Positions 35,303 to 48,199 are shown, counted from the stretch's first letter. The stretch: 64,000 nucleotides of DNA from Lathyrus oleraceus (GCF_024323335.1 NC_066579.1:128238854-128302853), one strand, 5' to 3'. The notes: a model not told the origin generated them from the sequence alone. Numbers and translations: made by a program.

Positions 35303-38300
35303 TGTAGCGGTAAATTCATGACCATCAAGCTATTGATTAACTCGAAATTAATAAAACCAAAGTCACCACCACGCTTTTATTGTTTCCAAAGGAAAAGGGA
35401 AAAAGTACGAACAAAACCCAAAGATAAGAAATTTTCAAATCAAAATTAATAAAATGTCAGATATTACAGGTAAGGGGGTTGGTTAGATAGGGGGAGGTAT
35501 TACCACCCAAAGTGTCCTAGGTACTCGTAGGAAACCCTTTTTTGTGTGCAGGTGTTTTGGTCAAAAAGATTTTTGATAAAAATATAGAGTGGGGGGATAA
35601 GAAAAGAATTCATTAATTATATTTTTGTGTTTGACAAGACCTTCGGTCTTATGCCTACGTACCAACATAAAAATGAGAGATCAAAACCCCGTAGTTCGTG
35701 GTAAAAATTTCAAAAGAAGTTGGTGAATTGATTTTAACAAAGGTTTAAAAGAAAAGAGCACAAAATGGCCAAAGATTTAAGTGAGGTTGTTAATTTTTTT
35801 TGTATTTTTGAAATTGAGGTCAATATGATTAAGTTTACTCACAGGTTTGATTAAGAAAGAATTTGAAAATTCATTGGCCTAAGGCCAAAGTTTCTACTCA
35901 TTAAAAAACAAGTCTAAGTTTGAAATCACAAGCAAAGAAGGTTTTGAAAAGAGGGAGATATTTTGAAATTAAAGAATTGAGAGGAGATGAAGGGACTACC
36001 CTAGACAAAAATAATAAAAGTTAAAAGTTGAAAAGATCTGACCAATGGGATGCAATCCACAAGACAAGAATGTCATATAGGAACCCATTTCCTTTGGACT
36101 TTTAAGCAAGCAATAAGCATAAGCAAACATCCAAGAAAATCATATGAAGACCAAGGCATCAAATAAAGATATGCATAATATCCAAGCAAGCACTCCAATA
36201 GCTAACAGTCTTCAATGTCTTCAAATGTATCAGATGAAAATATCCTTGTGGCATACTCATAGAAACAATCATCGAACATCAACAATAATAGCAGTATAAC
36301 ACCTTAATCCCAAAGGAAAAGTAACAAATGAACCAAGGGCACTCAAGGTTTGCATCAAATGAAAGGCACAAGCAAGGATATCGTAGTCTCAAATAGTGGC
36401 ATTGGCCAAGTCCTCAAAGCATATGGAGGTTGGCTATTCTAAGTCCAAAAGTTCAGATCAAGTCCAACAGTCCACCAAGATATTTTTTAAGGTTTTTGTT
36501 GTTATTAAGTACTTTGAGGCCCTAAGACCATAAATATAATAAAGTCAAAAGCACACAATATATACAAGCACAAATGATATGGCTCAAGTGAGCAAAGTGA
36601 AAATGATTGAAACATAAACATCTTGCATGAAATGTAAATGGCAATGAATGATAAAGGCACTAAAATTTAAATTACATTAAGTAAATGACTTGAAAGTAAA
36701 GCAATATTAATAAGGAGTTAGTCAACTATTAGTGAGGAATTCAATTTGTTTAAGTCATTATTTGGAGAACCTCAACCATTCATTCACAAGTATGAATACA
36801 TAAACCAAAACACCATCCATGAGAAGAGCTCCAACTTGGATAAATCAACAAGTATGCCACTAGCTCTCATGAATGAAAAAAGGTCAAGTCTTCATACAAT
36901 GCCATGAAGAATGGGAGACTTACAATCAGGCACGGCCCTGTGCATGTGCAGCATGTGCTGCAGCACAAGGCCTCACATTTTAGAAGGCCCTAAAATTTGA
37001 AATTTTCAATTTTTTTATAAATATTAATATAAATAAATAAAATATTATTAAAAAAACTCAATAATTAAAAAAATATTATGATAAAAATTTAATACATACA
37101 AAAATTAAGATTGATCAAAACTCAAAATAATTATAATTAAATTTATTTTTAATTAATACATAATTATATTTTTGATATTTTTTTTAATTATTATAATTGT
37201 ATTTTAAAAAAAAATTGAGCCTATTTTAAAAATTAGAACGGGACCTCCGATATGATTGGGTCGACCCTGCTTACAATCTCACTTACAAAAATGTTGTACC
37301 TTTTGGGACAGATTTAGCTCTATGTTAAGCAATCGTAATTGGACTTATGTAAAAGTCACAACTATCTGAGGTCGGACAATAAAAGTATTGGTGTTAATGC
37401 ATGTTAGAGACACGGTACAAAGAACCAAGTTCCTAAAATACACCACACACAAAAATAAAGTGGGAAGAACCTATCTCAGTCAGGCTCATGTTGATTCATC
37501 TGACACAAAGTCATTGATGAATCAACTAGCATTTGACTTGTAGAGCATTCATTTGTCAATGATGGATTGGGGGAAAATAGGGATGAAGATGGAGAAGAAA
37601 GGGGAAATAGAAACTCAAATTGATCATAGGAAGAATTTCATCTGATCAATATTATCCATTCATTTTGAGGGATGAAATGTACATTTCATCAACCCCCTAA
37701 ATCTAATCGTATTGATTAAATGGAAGTTCAAATTAACCATGATCAAGGCCAAATAGAAAGTCAAACATCACAAAGTCAATCAAATGGCTCAACAATATTT
37801 TAAACAATTAATCAATTAAAAATCAAATTAAAAATGAATTAAAATGCATTTTTCAAAAGACAAAACCTCAAATCTCTTCAAATCACCAAATAAATGGCCA
37901 AAGGATTTATCCTAGGTCAAACAAGGTCAAAGGACCTTAGACAAAAAGATTTAGAATTTTTGGAAAGTCAAAAGCATTTTAAAATATTAAAAAACAAGTC
38001 AAAAATAATTTAATTTACAAAAAATACCAAAATTAATCCAAAAAAATATTTTAATTCAGAATATGGAAGAGGAAAATATTTAAAGATTTTTGGTGAAAGT
38101 CCCGTATTTTTTGGATTAAAAGTGGATTTAATATAAATTAAACAAAATATGGCTAATTAAAATAAAATTAGAATTAATAAAATAAATGGAAAAAAGATGG
38201 GCCATCAGATCTCCCTCATTATTTGAGGTGGCAAATCTGATGGCCACGCGCTTAGGGACTACCAAACACGTGAGTCAATGCGCTGCAACAAGAGTCAAAC

Positions 38301-40454
38301 AAAATAAAGGCCCTGATTAAAACGTGAATGCATGGTCAGATGGATGGGAGAGTGTCAACACACCACCGGAGCTAGGGCTCATATCATCTTTTCTGGTGGA
38401 CCTCAACTGACTGGTCCACCACCAACTTTCATGAAAATAAAAGATGCATATACTATTTTGAAGAGAAAAATGCCAGGAATCCAAATTTGCCCTTAAAATT
38501 TTCCAATTTTCACTATATTGAAAGATACATGGAATTGAAAGTTGAGGAGTATGAACTAAGTTGCTTTGATTTGACCTCAAAGCAACTCAATCTTGTTGCC
38601 TACATTGGTAGGTCTTCAGACAACCAAAGATTAAGCAAAATAGTGGAGAATTAAGGGAGAATCGAAGAAGAGAAAATCCAGAAAATTCACCTTCGGTTTA
38701 CTTCAATTGAGCCCGATCTCTCTTCTAATTTGGCTTGGCTTGCCTCTAACAACTTGCAGGAAGTGAAATGAATGACCAAAGGGCTCGGATTCTTGGAGTT
38801 TCAATTCCAAAATAGAATGAGAATTCAAACTCGATTTTAAGAGAAATCCTCAAGTTTATCCTTTCAATGGAGGTTAGGGAAGAATCAGGTCAAAGCTTGG
38901 GCAAGGGGATCCCCATTCTGAGCTCAAGGACCATGTATTTATTGGCTACCAATTGCTTTCCACACCATTTCAAAATTTGCCAAAAATAGCAATGTCATGG
39001 TGCATGCTTGCATGGGCGTGCACAAGGCCCATGAAATGATGCAAATAGGTCCAAATTCAAATCCAAATGATGCTGAAATAATAACATGGAACCATGCAAT
39101 GTTGATTTGAAAATTGGTCACAAAATCTTCCAAATGGGGCCATGCATTACACCCATGCGCAAATAACTCAAAAATGCTCCAAATGCCATGATCTTGGACT
39201 CTTTAGAAAGATAACATGAAAGGGAGCAACGTTTCTGTTGAAACTTTTTCCATTTGGAGCTAGAATCATGATTAATTTTGAGGTGGAAGTTGGAAGAATC
39301 AAACATAGTTGAAAATTTTCTAAGTTAAAAGTCAAATGACCACTTTTTCCACCTTGAATAACTTTTGCTATGAGCTTCAAATGAAAATGGTTCCTTCTAA
39401 AATGTTGTATCTCTTTCATTCCTCTTAAATTTGGTCATAAATTTTACACCATTTAAATATTGAATTAGGGAGTTATTGATTTTAGAAGTTGAGGGAAATT
39501 GCTTGTTCAATAATGATGGCCCAAAATGACCTATAATGTTTCCTATTGGTACATGCCTTTGCAATTATAATTTGGAATTTATCAAAGAATAAAAGTTAGA
39601 TAAGACATCTTGAAATTGATCATGAAATTTAGATGGCCTTCATATCATAAAAATTGAGCAAGTTATGGTTCTTGGAAGTTGACCTTCTATCTAGGGCACA
39701 AACAAAATGACCTATAATCTTTCACCATAAACAATGATGTTACAAGCAAAGTTAGATCTTGATGCCAACATGAAAGTTGTTTGGAATGTCATAAAGAGTA
39801 ACTTTGATTTTGGAATAATTTTCATATGACAAATATTGTAGGAGATAGGGTCTAGGGAACCCCAAATTTGACTAGTTGACTTTCTCTGGTCAACCTCTTT
39901 GAACCAACTTGCAAACTTGAAGTTATTTTGCTCTTTGGGTATCATGGAGGATCATATATGCTTGATATGAAGTATAATGAAGTATCCCTTGAGATCTTTG
40001 ACCAATTTTTGAATAAACTTGCTAAGGAAGGCACATAAGATACCCAGATGAATTAGGGCTTCCTTAACAAACAAGCTTCAAACTCTTGATGGATTCTTGT
40101 AAAAATGATAAGTAAAGAACATGGGGATCCATATATGATACTTAGAACCATTGTGAACCTTTTCTTGATTGATATACTGCATTGAGGGTCTCAAACCCTA
40201 AATATGAACTTGATGAGGCATAGGTGGACACACACTACCTACAAAAGAAACAAAGCTACACTAGACATATTTTTGGTATTTTGGTTAGTAAACAAAAGAA
40301 AATAAAGTATGATACAATCAAAAGTGCTTGGTGATCTTATCCCAATACGAACCCAATGAATGAGGGGTGAGGAGGATACCAAGGTGTGATCCCAAAGCCA
40401 ATGAAAATGATGAGATAGCATGAGGGACCTTAGGGTCAAAATTGGGGTATTACA
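35303..40454 (-). repeat. E4 5' LTR, 5152 bp
   Basis: Partner of 28686-33476. About 350 bp of the length difference is the MITE at 36927-37269 plus its target duplication. The TATA motif at 38936-38944 is altered to CAATAAATA, so this upstream LTR may be a weak promoter. Confidence 0.93.
36927..37269. mobile_element. hAT-like MITE, 343 bp
   Basis: It is flanked by the 8-bp duplication CTTACAAT (36919-36926 and 37270-37277). Ends are CAGGCACGGCCC and, inverted, CAGGGTCGACCC. An 8-bp duplication and CAGG-type ends fit hAT transposons. The AT-rich core has no ORF, so it is non-autonomous. The homologous site in the other E4 LTR (30297-30304) is empty, proving that this is an insertion later than E4. 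Confidence 0.88.
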
Positions 40455-40459
40455 ACCGG
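40455..40459. repeat. E4 target site duplication, right copy
   Basis: ACCGG, identical to 28681-28685. Confidence 0.93.
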
Positions 40460-40518
40460 GTATGATATAAGGTTTGTAAAAAGTACCCTAGAGTCATAGA
40501 TACACAAGAATGTTTTCC

Positions 40519-40985
40519 GCTTACAGCGACTACATCTCAGTCGTCAACTCCTTCAAGGGAATCTATTATGGGTGAGATATTCATACCGATCCTTACGAGA
40601 CTACATCTTGGGGACCCCTACTATGTGACCATCGACTTTGGTTCTAGACACGGTTCCCAAATTCACAGAGTTGCAAGAATATTTGCTGCTTACGGCAGCA
40701 ACATGTCGGGCGTCAACTCCTTCAAGAGAATCTACTCTGAGCGAGATCTTTGTGTCAACCCTTACGAGAACTACATCTCGAGGACCCGCACTACGTGACC
40801 ATCGACTTAGTTGGACAAAAGGTTAAAGGTTATACAAAGGTCCTTAGAGTCACGAATCCTCTTGAAAACATCAAAGCTTACGATAACTACATGTTGGGCA
40901 ACAACATTTTCAAAGGATCTACTCTAAGTGATGTTCCCGTGTCGACCCTTACGAGAACTACATCTCAAGGACCCGCACTACTCAA
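40519..40985 (-). repeat. Three tandem repeats in the E5 leader
   Basis: Copies begin with GCTTAC or a variant at 40519, 40688 and 40876 (periods 169 and 188). They share CGTCAACTCCTTCAAG, CCTTACGAGA.CTACATCT and GGACCC.CACTA. Non-coding; within the leader between primer site and gag. Confidence 0.75.
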
Positions 40986-41200
40986 CCTCGTCCTATCTTA
41001 TGTTTGTACTCTAGACTCGGGTAAGGTCTTTTCCATAATGTTTGCAATCAGAGTACCCAAGACCATGACATAAAGGAACCATGCAACAAATTATATAACA
41101 ATAAGGAATAATAAAATCAAAAGATAAAGAAAAATCCATACAAGTAAACAAACATAAATACACAACATACCAAACTAGGCTTGGCTCACTTAAGAAGGTG

Positions 41201-41218
41201 TTCCCAACAGAGTCTCCA
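41201..41218 (-). other. E5 primer binding site (tRNA-Arg, decayed)
   Basis: The plus strand TTCCCAACAGAGTCTCCA matches the tRNA-Arg 3' end at about 14 of 18 positions and lies 2 bp from the LTR. Confidence 0.65.
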
Positions 41219-41220
41219 TA

Positions 41221-44200
41221 TGTCATACCTCAAAAAATGAGAGCTCGATCTTGCGAAGCGCAATCGCACACTCATGGGATGGACTTAACATAGTCGCCAT
41301 CGAACTTTATTTATTCCCAAAGAGGGAAAGGGAAAGTATCGAAAAAGCCCCTAAAAGAACGACAATGATTATGATCATCACAACCAAATCATATTTCGGG
41401 AGTCGGTTATGCAAGGGGGAGTTATTAGCACCTTTCACATCCGTTGTACTCAATGAGGACCATTTGGTTAGTTGTGCGCGTTAGTGTTAGATTTAAAAAT
41501 GTTATGCTTCTCAAGTTATTAAAAGGAAAAAGAATAGGACTAAAAGGATTATTTTTTATTAGGGTGCCTAACGATACTTTGAATCTCATTTCTACGTATC
41601 TCTGGGTGCAATAGAGAACTCAAGACTTATGCAGTTTTGGGTAGAAAGTGTTGTTTGTTGGTCGATTTTAGTGAAATATATTTTGTGTCCATCAACGGGA
41701 AACATTACTTACTCAAAACAGGTGAGGAATGGACATTTACATAATATTGAATGGATTTACAAATCAACATTCTAGGGAAAATGTCACTTATCTCAACTCA
41801 CACGATTGTGGATGAAGCATTGTCTTGCATCGTCTCGAGACAAAAATATATTCTGTTTGAAAAAGGTTTTTGAAGATCGCACGGAGGCGAGAAAAGAGTT
41901 TGATGTGTTTGAAGTATTTTTGGTGACGAGAATTCGGACAGGCGAGAACTACATTTTGTTTCCCAACTCTCAGAAGCTCGTAGACTACACCTCATTCCTT
42001 TTTCATCTTATTTGTGAAAAGAGTTTTGATATTTTTAGATGTTTTGAAGTTTTTATTGAGAAAATGCACTCAATGTTGATCAATGTTTATTTATGGTTAT
42101 GAAAAAGAGTTTGAAGTGGTTTTAGGGTTTGAAAAAAATCATTTAAAATGATTGAAGGATGAAAATGATTCATGGTTGAAATGTTTGAGAACTTGGGGCT
42201 AATGGAAACGGATTGAAGTGGTTTGATTTGAGAAAAATACTCGACATCGAATCGAGTGTTTATTTTTATTCTTTTTTAAAATGGTTGATTTTATTCTCTT
42301 CCTTTTTTTGTTATTTAAATGGTTAGTTTGTGTAACTAATGGCAAACAAATAAATACAAATTACAATCAAAGGGATGGGGAACACATTTGTCAATCGGGC
42401 GATGTGATAAAGTGATTCAAATACAAACCAATCAAACAAGTAAATACACACACACACACAAAAAGAAAACAACTCATTGTAAGAAGGCCCAAGAGTCAGC
42501 CACGGGACTGAAATAAACTGAACTCATTGTAAGAAGGACCAAGAGTAAGCCACGGGATCAAAGACCAACCGAGATTGAAAGTAAACTGAACTTAGCGCTA
42601 TCTTAAAATCATTTAGAGTGCATTAATATAGGAATCACTCTATAAATAGTCAGTCAACAAAGTTTATGTGTCCAAATGATTCTCGGAAGTTAACTTGAAT
42701 TTTAACTCTGAGATTGCAACACAATCCACTAGACGAATAATCAAACAATCAATTAGGTAAGAAAATGAATAATTAAACAAAGTCTAATCAATTAATAAAA
42801 AATAAAAATTTAATCAATCACTTAACTAACACTTCAAATAATTAACCTAATAAAATATGTAATAAAGCAAATAAATAATAAGGTCAAAAGATTAAAATAA
42901 ATCAAAGAAACATCATAGAAGGCGTGTAACTAGCAAAACTTCGATGGGCTTAAACAAAAATTAGAGGCAAGCCCAAGAAGAACCAAAATCAAATAAATTA
43001 AATATAAATAAATAACAAAAAAATAATAAAATGAAAAAAAACGAAAAAGATACCAAGCTTAAAAGAGGGGGCAGTGCTATAATAGGAAAGAGGGAAAGAA
43101 AGTTTCCAAAATTAAAACAAATTCTCCCAACCTTATTTTGACACATGTCATGATCAGTAAAAATAAATAAAAAACAAGTAAAAAATAAATAAGACAAAGC
43201 AAAGTTCCTCTTCATCTCTCTATTACTCGATGTCACCATTTCTCAATCTATCAATCTTTCTCGAAAACAAACTTCCACACAAGCATAACAAAAAACAGTA
43301 TAACATTCATGAACTCCCATCAAGTAAAATCAAGAATAAGAAAACTTCATTGCGGAGGAGTCAGAGCTGCTCGGAGGTGGAGGACACGAACTGCAGTGGT
43401 CGCAGTTGTTTCGCGGCGTGTTTGACGATGATGCAAGGTTGGGTTATTGTTGTGTGCATGGATGTCAAGGTTGTTTGAAGGATGGTCGTGATAGGTTTGA
43501 AATAAGGTGATTATGTGGGGTTACATTATCGACAGTGGTGGTATGAAGTTGTGATGCCAATATTGGAAATGGTGGTGGGGTAGGGAACTCAGTGTGGTGG
43601 TTTTACTGAGTTTAGTGGTGTTGTCTGATGCGGCTGAGGGAGTAAGTTATGGTGTGCTCTATGAAGAAAATAATGTAGTATTGGAGGAGATGTGTGTAGT
43701 ATGTGAGTATGTGAGATTGGTGTTTGTGGTATGAGTTACAAAATGGAAAAAGAAGAAAAGTATATGTGAAGATTAATGTGAGGTGAGTTGAGTTAAGAGT
43801 TTCACATGGTTTTTGAGGTGTTTTTAGTGTGTTTGTATGGAGTTTGTGAAGATGAAGTTTTTGTTTTGGATTATGGAGTGTTATGTAGGAGGAGTTTGTT
43901 TATGGTGTTTATGAAGTTGTAATTGGTGTATGATGGTGAAGAGTTTTTTGTGTAATGGGATGAGTTAAAAATGAAGAGTGGTTGTAGTAAGTGTATTGGG
44001 GATGTTAAGAGGTGGAGTGTTATAGGTGAAGAGTGTGGATTTGTGTAGTGAATAGTGGTTGTATGGAGTGAAGTTGTTGAAGGTTTATAACAGGTGATGA
44101 TGATGAAGGTAGTAAGGAGATGTGTGGAGGCAAGGGTGGTGGTTTTATGGTATTAACACATAGGAGAAAATTATTTGCTTAAATAAGAAGAAGGGGAAAA

Positions 44201-45010
44201 TAAGCGAAGAAAACAAAACAGGAAGAAAAGGAAAATGACCCCTTCCTGTTTCCAATCCTCACTCTCTTTAATTTAATTTTTTTTTAAATTTTGAAAAACA
44301 ACACTCATATTCCTACAAATGGCATCACGGATGCATTGGTGTGTAGCTCATTTCATTACAAACCAATATATACAGTGCTTGCTAGGGTTTATAATTTTAA
44401 CAAATATCTAATTCTACCCTTTTAGATATTTTGTGAGATTATAAAGTCATTAAATTATTTAAAATAAGTAAACTCAAACAAATTAAATAAACACAAAAAA
44501 AAATTGAAATGAAAACATGACTAATCCTATATATTTTTTCTGAACATGTTGACAAAAAATAATGAATAAAAATGAGTAAAAATTGAGCGCAAAAATGCTC
44601 GAAAAAATAAACTGAATGCATTAAATTGATCAACGCGAAATAAATCTCTCTGAAACATACAAGTTTTGATCAAATTTTGAAATAAAAAATGATTGGTTAA
44701 AATGCTCAGACTAATCAAAATGCGACCGAAAAAGTAGTCAAAAAGAAAAACGAGCACGCTGAGTTAAACTACGTGAACTGTAGATTAATAAAATTGACTT
44801 CTGCGAGCTCGATTTTGAAATTTTTTGCTCGCTTATTTCGTGTACATTTGAGAATTAGTTCGACTGGTTTATCTGTAAATCTGAAAAATTTATTCTGGTT
44901 GATATTTTAGGCATATGCAAGATGAAATGCATATTATGTTATGTAGATGATGCGAATGTCATGATGCATGCATGGATTTATTCAATGGGGGGAAAATTTG
45001 GGGTATGACA
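41221..45010 (-). repeat. E5 5' LTR, 3790 bp
   Basis: Ends form a 9-bp inverted repeat: TGTCATACC at 41221 and GGTATGACA at 45010. Inside, a 50-bp duplication lies at 42471-42557 (AACTCATTGTAAGAAGG twice), and a GTGG-rich plus-strand stretch spans about 43370-44150. No genes. Confidence 0.85.
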
Positions 45011-45403
45011 TAGTCATGGATTGACTTTGCACATGCAACTAGGGAATGGATAAATGGTATTAACCATGTCTTCTCCTTAGGGAGAGCCCCTGTGCCACAT
45101 AAAGGATACACCCTATGTGACATATCATAGGGCGAAAACCCAACGAAGGACATAGGCCACCCTATTTAAGGGTCCTTAAAAATATATCACTACATAGTCC
45201 CTCAAGCACGATGTCTTATAAAGGGTGAAGTGTTTTAAGCTTATTCTATGTTAGACATTATGGAGAGGGGCGAGTCCCTTAGTACGAAGCAAGCCACTTA
45301 GTTACGGAGAATACCTCAGTTGAAGGAAACTCCGTTAGTTTAGAGGTGAGTCCCTCAATTGGGGAAGAATCCCTCACCTGAAGGTAACTACTTTAGTTAG
45401 GGG
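45011..45403. repeat. E8, left fragment: old repeat hosting E5 and E2
   Basis: This is a single-copy-looking remnant between the E5 LTR and the E2 insertion. The last 150 bp is a degenerate repeat of AGTCCCTCA, GAAGGAAACT and TTAGTTAGGGG. It resumes at 57352 beyond E2. Identity unknown. Confidence 0.5.
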
Positions 45404-45408
45404 GTGAG
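45404..45408. repeat. E2 target site duplication, left copy
   Basis: GTGAG, identical to 57352-57356. Confidence 0.94.
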
Positions 45409-46827
45409 TGATCGATAAAATAGCAAGTGTACTATTTGCACCAATATAGTAATAAAAAGGGAGTTATCCCGAGTATCGATCTCGAGGACTGCGTAGCAAG
45501 TATAATTTTTATAATAATTCGATTGAACAAAATTTCATATGGGGTTTAATGATTGTTTTCACAAATGATAAGAAATAAAAATATAAAGCGTATAAAAACA
45601 GTTTAACCGATATGAGAAATAATGCTAGGGCCAGATGTATGAATTGCTTCGTATTCCACTTTTTCCATATCATATAACATCTATGTTATTATTATTCAAA
45701 ACTATTTCTCAAGAGTAGTTTTCTCTAATTCCTTAGCCAAAAACCATTAACTAGCAATTTCAATCCTAATTCCTTAGTTATTCAAATTGTTGTTATGAAA
45801 TACTTAGTTTAACAAGAATTAACGGTAACCACAGTTTGATCCTCATTCCTAAGTGATTAGACGCGGGTTTTATCATACAATAAGTGATAAGGCGGTTTGT
45901 CCGACCTAAACCTTAATCAGAGATCAGAATTTCATTTGTCCGATAAAATTAAGCATTAAGCGCGTTGTACAATAATTTGACTTAAGAAAACATCAATGAT
46001 TATAAGAACATGCATAAAATATTCATACAGTAGCAATTTAGGGACACTCCCTAGCATTGGGGGGTTTAGCCTCTCATAATATTCAAAGACAGAAGATTAC
46101 AAATTAAAGACATTACAAGTTGTTGTTGATGAAAGTTGATCTTCAATTTCATCCGATCTTGAAGATCTCTTCTCTTCTCCACACCTTGCAAGGTCGCTTC
46201 TCCTTTTCGTCTTCTTTTCTTTCACGATCAAAAAGTACCTTTTCTCAGTGCCCAAATTCAAACTAAATAGCTTCCAAACAACTAAAAACATTACGAAATG
46301 CCCAAAATGCCCTCCGGGTGCCTAAAGGGGTTAAAATAAGAAAAATCAGCAATTGGGGCGAAATGGCCAACACGGGCCGTGTCAGGTGACACTGCTGCCC
46401 GTGTTGGCTCCACTGGAAGTCCAATCATGCAATCCATGCTGACACGGGTCGTCTCAGCTGACACGGGCATCCGTGTCAGCGTACTGTTTACTGGGTTTAG
46501 GATGGATGGCTTTGCACATGCTGACACGGGCACCCGTGTCAGCCCCCTGTTTTGTCTATTTTTCGCTTTTCATTAAGTCTCTGACCTCCATTCTTCTGGT
46601 ACGCAACTTTCGGACTTGTTATCTAACCTAGAAATCAAACAGTCTACACAGAAACGCATAAAATGCGACAAAAAGCGAAAAACTACTAATGCAACATAAA
46701 ACAAACGAAAATTCATAAAATGTAATAAACTAAAGAAATCACTAAAATAAAAAGCAAAAAGTTACCGATTCATGAAGATTCCATGCTGGATAGATGATGA
46801 AAATTGAGTGTAAATGATGACCGATCA
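45409..46827 (-). repeat. E2 3' LTR, 1419 bp
   Basis: TGATCGATAA at 45409 to GACCGATCA at 46827. A palindrome array spans 46367-46543. It lacks one roughly 20-bp palindrome unit present in the partner LTR. Confidence 0.95.
46367..46543. promoter_or_regulatory. ACACGGG/CCCGTGT palindrome array, 3' LTR
   Basis: Same array as at 56872-57067, one unit shorter near 46520. See that entry. Confidence 0.75.
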
Positions 46828-46840
46828 CAACCCCAAACTT
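46828..46840 (-). other. E2 polypurine tract region
   Basis: The coding strand reads AAGTTTGGGGTTG directly before the 3' LTR. A similar motif recurs near 47511-47519. It is short and mixed, so only position supports it. Confidence 0.5.
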
Positions 46841-48199
46841 ATCTCATTGCTTGTCCTCAAGTGATGCAAGAGACAAAGCGGAGGTCAACCATGGATTCTA
46901 TTCTCTCCACAACCTAGTTGATGTTATTTGCAACTTGGTTTTTTCCTTCCCGATTAAGCTTCTGGTTTACCCATTCGATCTTCTCCACTGCCTTATCATT
47001 TCAGAGAGTTCTTTTACCTGCAAGCTTCTTCACACTACTCACCAAATCTCTCGAGGTTAAGGTGTTTAGCACTCAATAAGTCAAGGTATGCAATATCAAC
47101 TCTTACTTTTTGAATAGATTCTACGTCAACTATACAAACACAATTCACACACTTTAAGAGGTCTTCAGGGTTGTAACGGGGCTTAGGTACGATGGGGGAG
47201 TAGACAACAGAATGGATTACAAAAGGTTTTACAACTCGACATTCATATTGTTGTTTTTCTTTGTGCAGGAACTTTATTTTGTGTGTCGTCCAATCTTGAC
47301 TCTTTTTCACTCAAATTTATATTAATGCGTGAGTCTATTTCTAAGGCAAGTGCTTATTCTTCATTTCTCTATATATATACCTTTTTTTTCATTTCTTTTT
47401 CTCTTTTTTTTCGGTAGAAGCGGATGTTTCTACATGGTTTTTCTTTTTCTCATCTTTCTTTTCCTTGCACTTGCCCTTTTTCAACAACAATTTTTTTCTA
47501 CGAATGAATACCCCAAACTTATCTTTTTGCACAAGTTTTACACTACAACAGTCATGCCGAGCGAGGGTAGGGAGTGTATGGCTAATGGTTAACATGATGG
47601 TTTACACAAACAAAGGGGTACAGGCTCAACGGGGTTAGCAACGGATGAAAACAACATTATGGGTGGCTAGAAAGACTCAAAGGTTGAAAACAAACAACGT
47701 GCCTCAGTGTGTGTTTTTGTATTGTGTTGTATCAGTAGAACTTACGCAAAATTAGAGAGATAGAGTCATACCTAAATGCGCTCTTTTTGTGTTTGGTTAA
47801 GCTGAAATCTCACCATGTTGGGTAAGCTTGCAGGCTCCAAACAATCTTTATGACAGACAGCTTCTTTATCAGCTTGGGCTTACCTTCTTCTTTTTCGGTC
47901 TAGATTTCCAAGTTGCGTCCAACCTTTTGTTTCTCAGCTGTGTCACCTTTCAGGTTGCCTCGGGAGAAAGTCTGGGGTTGCGTCTTTCACTCACTGTCCA
48001 CTAGTCTCTCATTTCTCCAGCATAATCTACTTTCATCTGTAACTTAAAAAAATAAAAACAACCACACAACGACAAACAAAATAACACACAGACACAATAA
48101 AAATAAAATATAAAGCAATGCAATTAAAAACCTCCCCACACCTGAACCAAACATTGTCCGCAATGTTTAAAGTTAAGATATAAGGAGTACTTACAGCGA
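46841..48199 (-). other. E2 3' untranslated region
   Basis: This lies between the extra ORF and the 3' LTR. A 91-codon minus ORF (47035-47310) has two cysteines near its centre but no family I recognise. Low-complexity T-rich runs occur at 47380-47480. Confidence 0.6.

Larger units (their letters stand above)
28686..40454 (-). mobile_element. E4: Ogre element with large internal deletion
   Basis: This is a complete insertion of 11,769 bp flanked by ACCGG on both sides. The two LTRs (28686-33476 and 35303-40454) make up 85 percent of it. The internal part is only 1826 bp: the 3' untranslated region with its purine tract, then directly the first 53 codons of ORF1, the leader and the primer site. 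Gag, protease, RT and integrase are gone. Because the target duplication matches, the copy is either a deleted element that transposed with helper proteins or one that lost its middle after insertion. It lies in the E5 leader. Confidence 0.93.
25751..45010 (-). mobile_element. E5: Tat-type element, split by E4
   Basis: E5 consists of 25751-28680 and 40460-45010; the sequence between is E4 with its target duplication. From right to left it has an LTR (41221-45010), a primer site, a leader with tandem repeats, and a gag pseudogene directly after the leader. I see no ORF1. Its left part is displaced by E7 and lies outside the window. The expected right duplication is TAGTC (45011-45015). Confidence 0.78.

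Noticed and set aside
43370..44150. GTGG-rich stretch considered as a G-quadruplex or telomere-like repeat
   Set aside because: No regular unit and few runs of three or more G. It is compositional bias within the E5 LTR.
46379..46576. ORFs with repeated VSADTARV-like peptides in the E2 LTRs (also 46291-46533, 56787-57032, 49939-50166)
   Set aside because: The peptide repeat is the translation of the DNA palindromes in LTR or non-coding sequence. The DNA, not the protein, is repeated.
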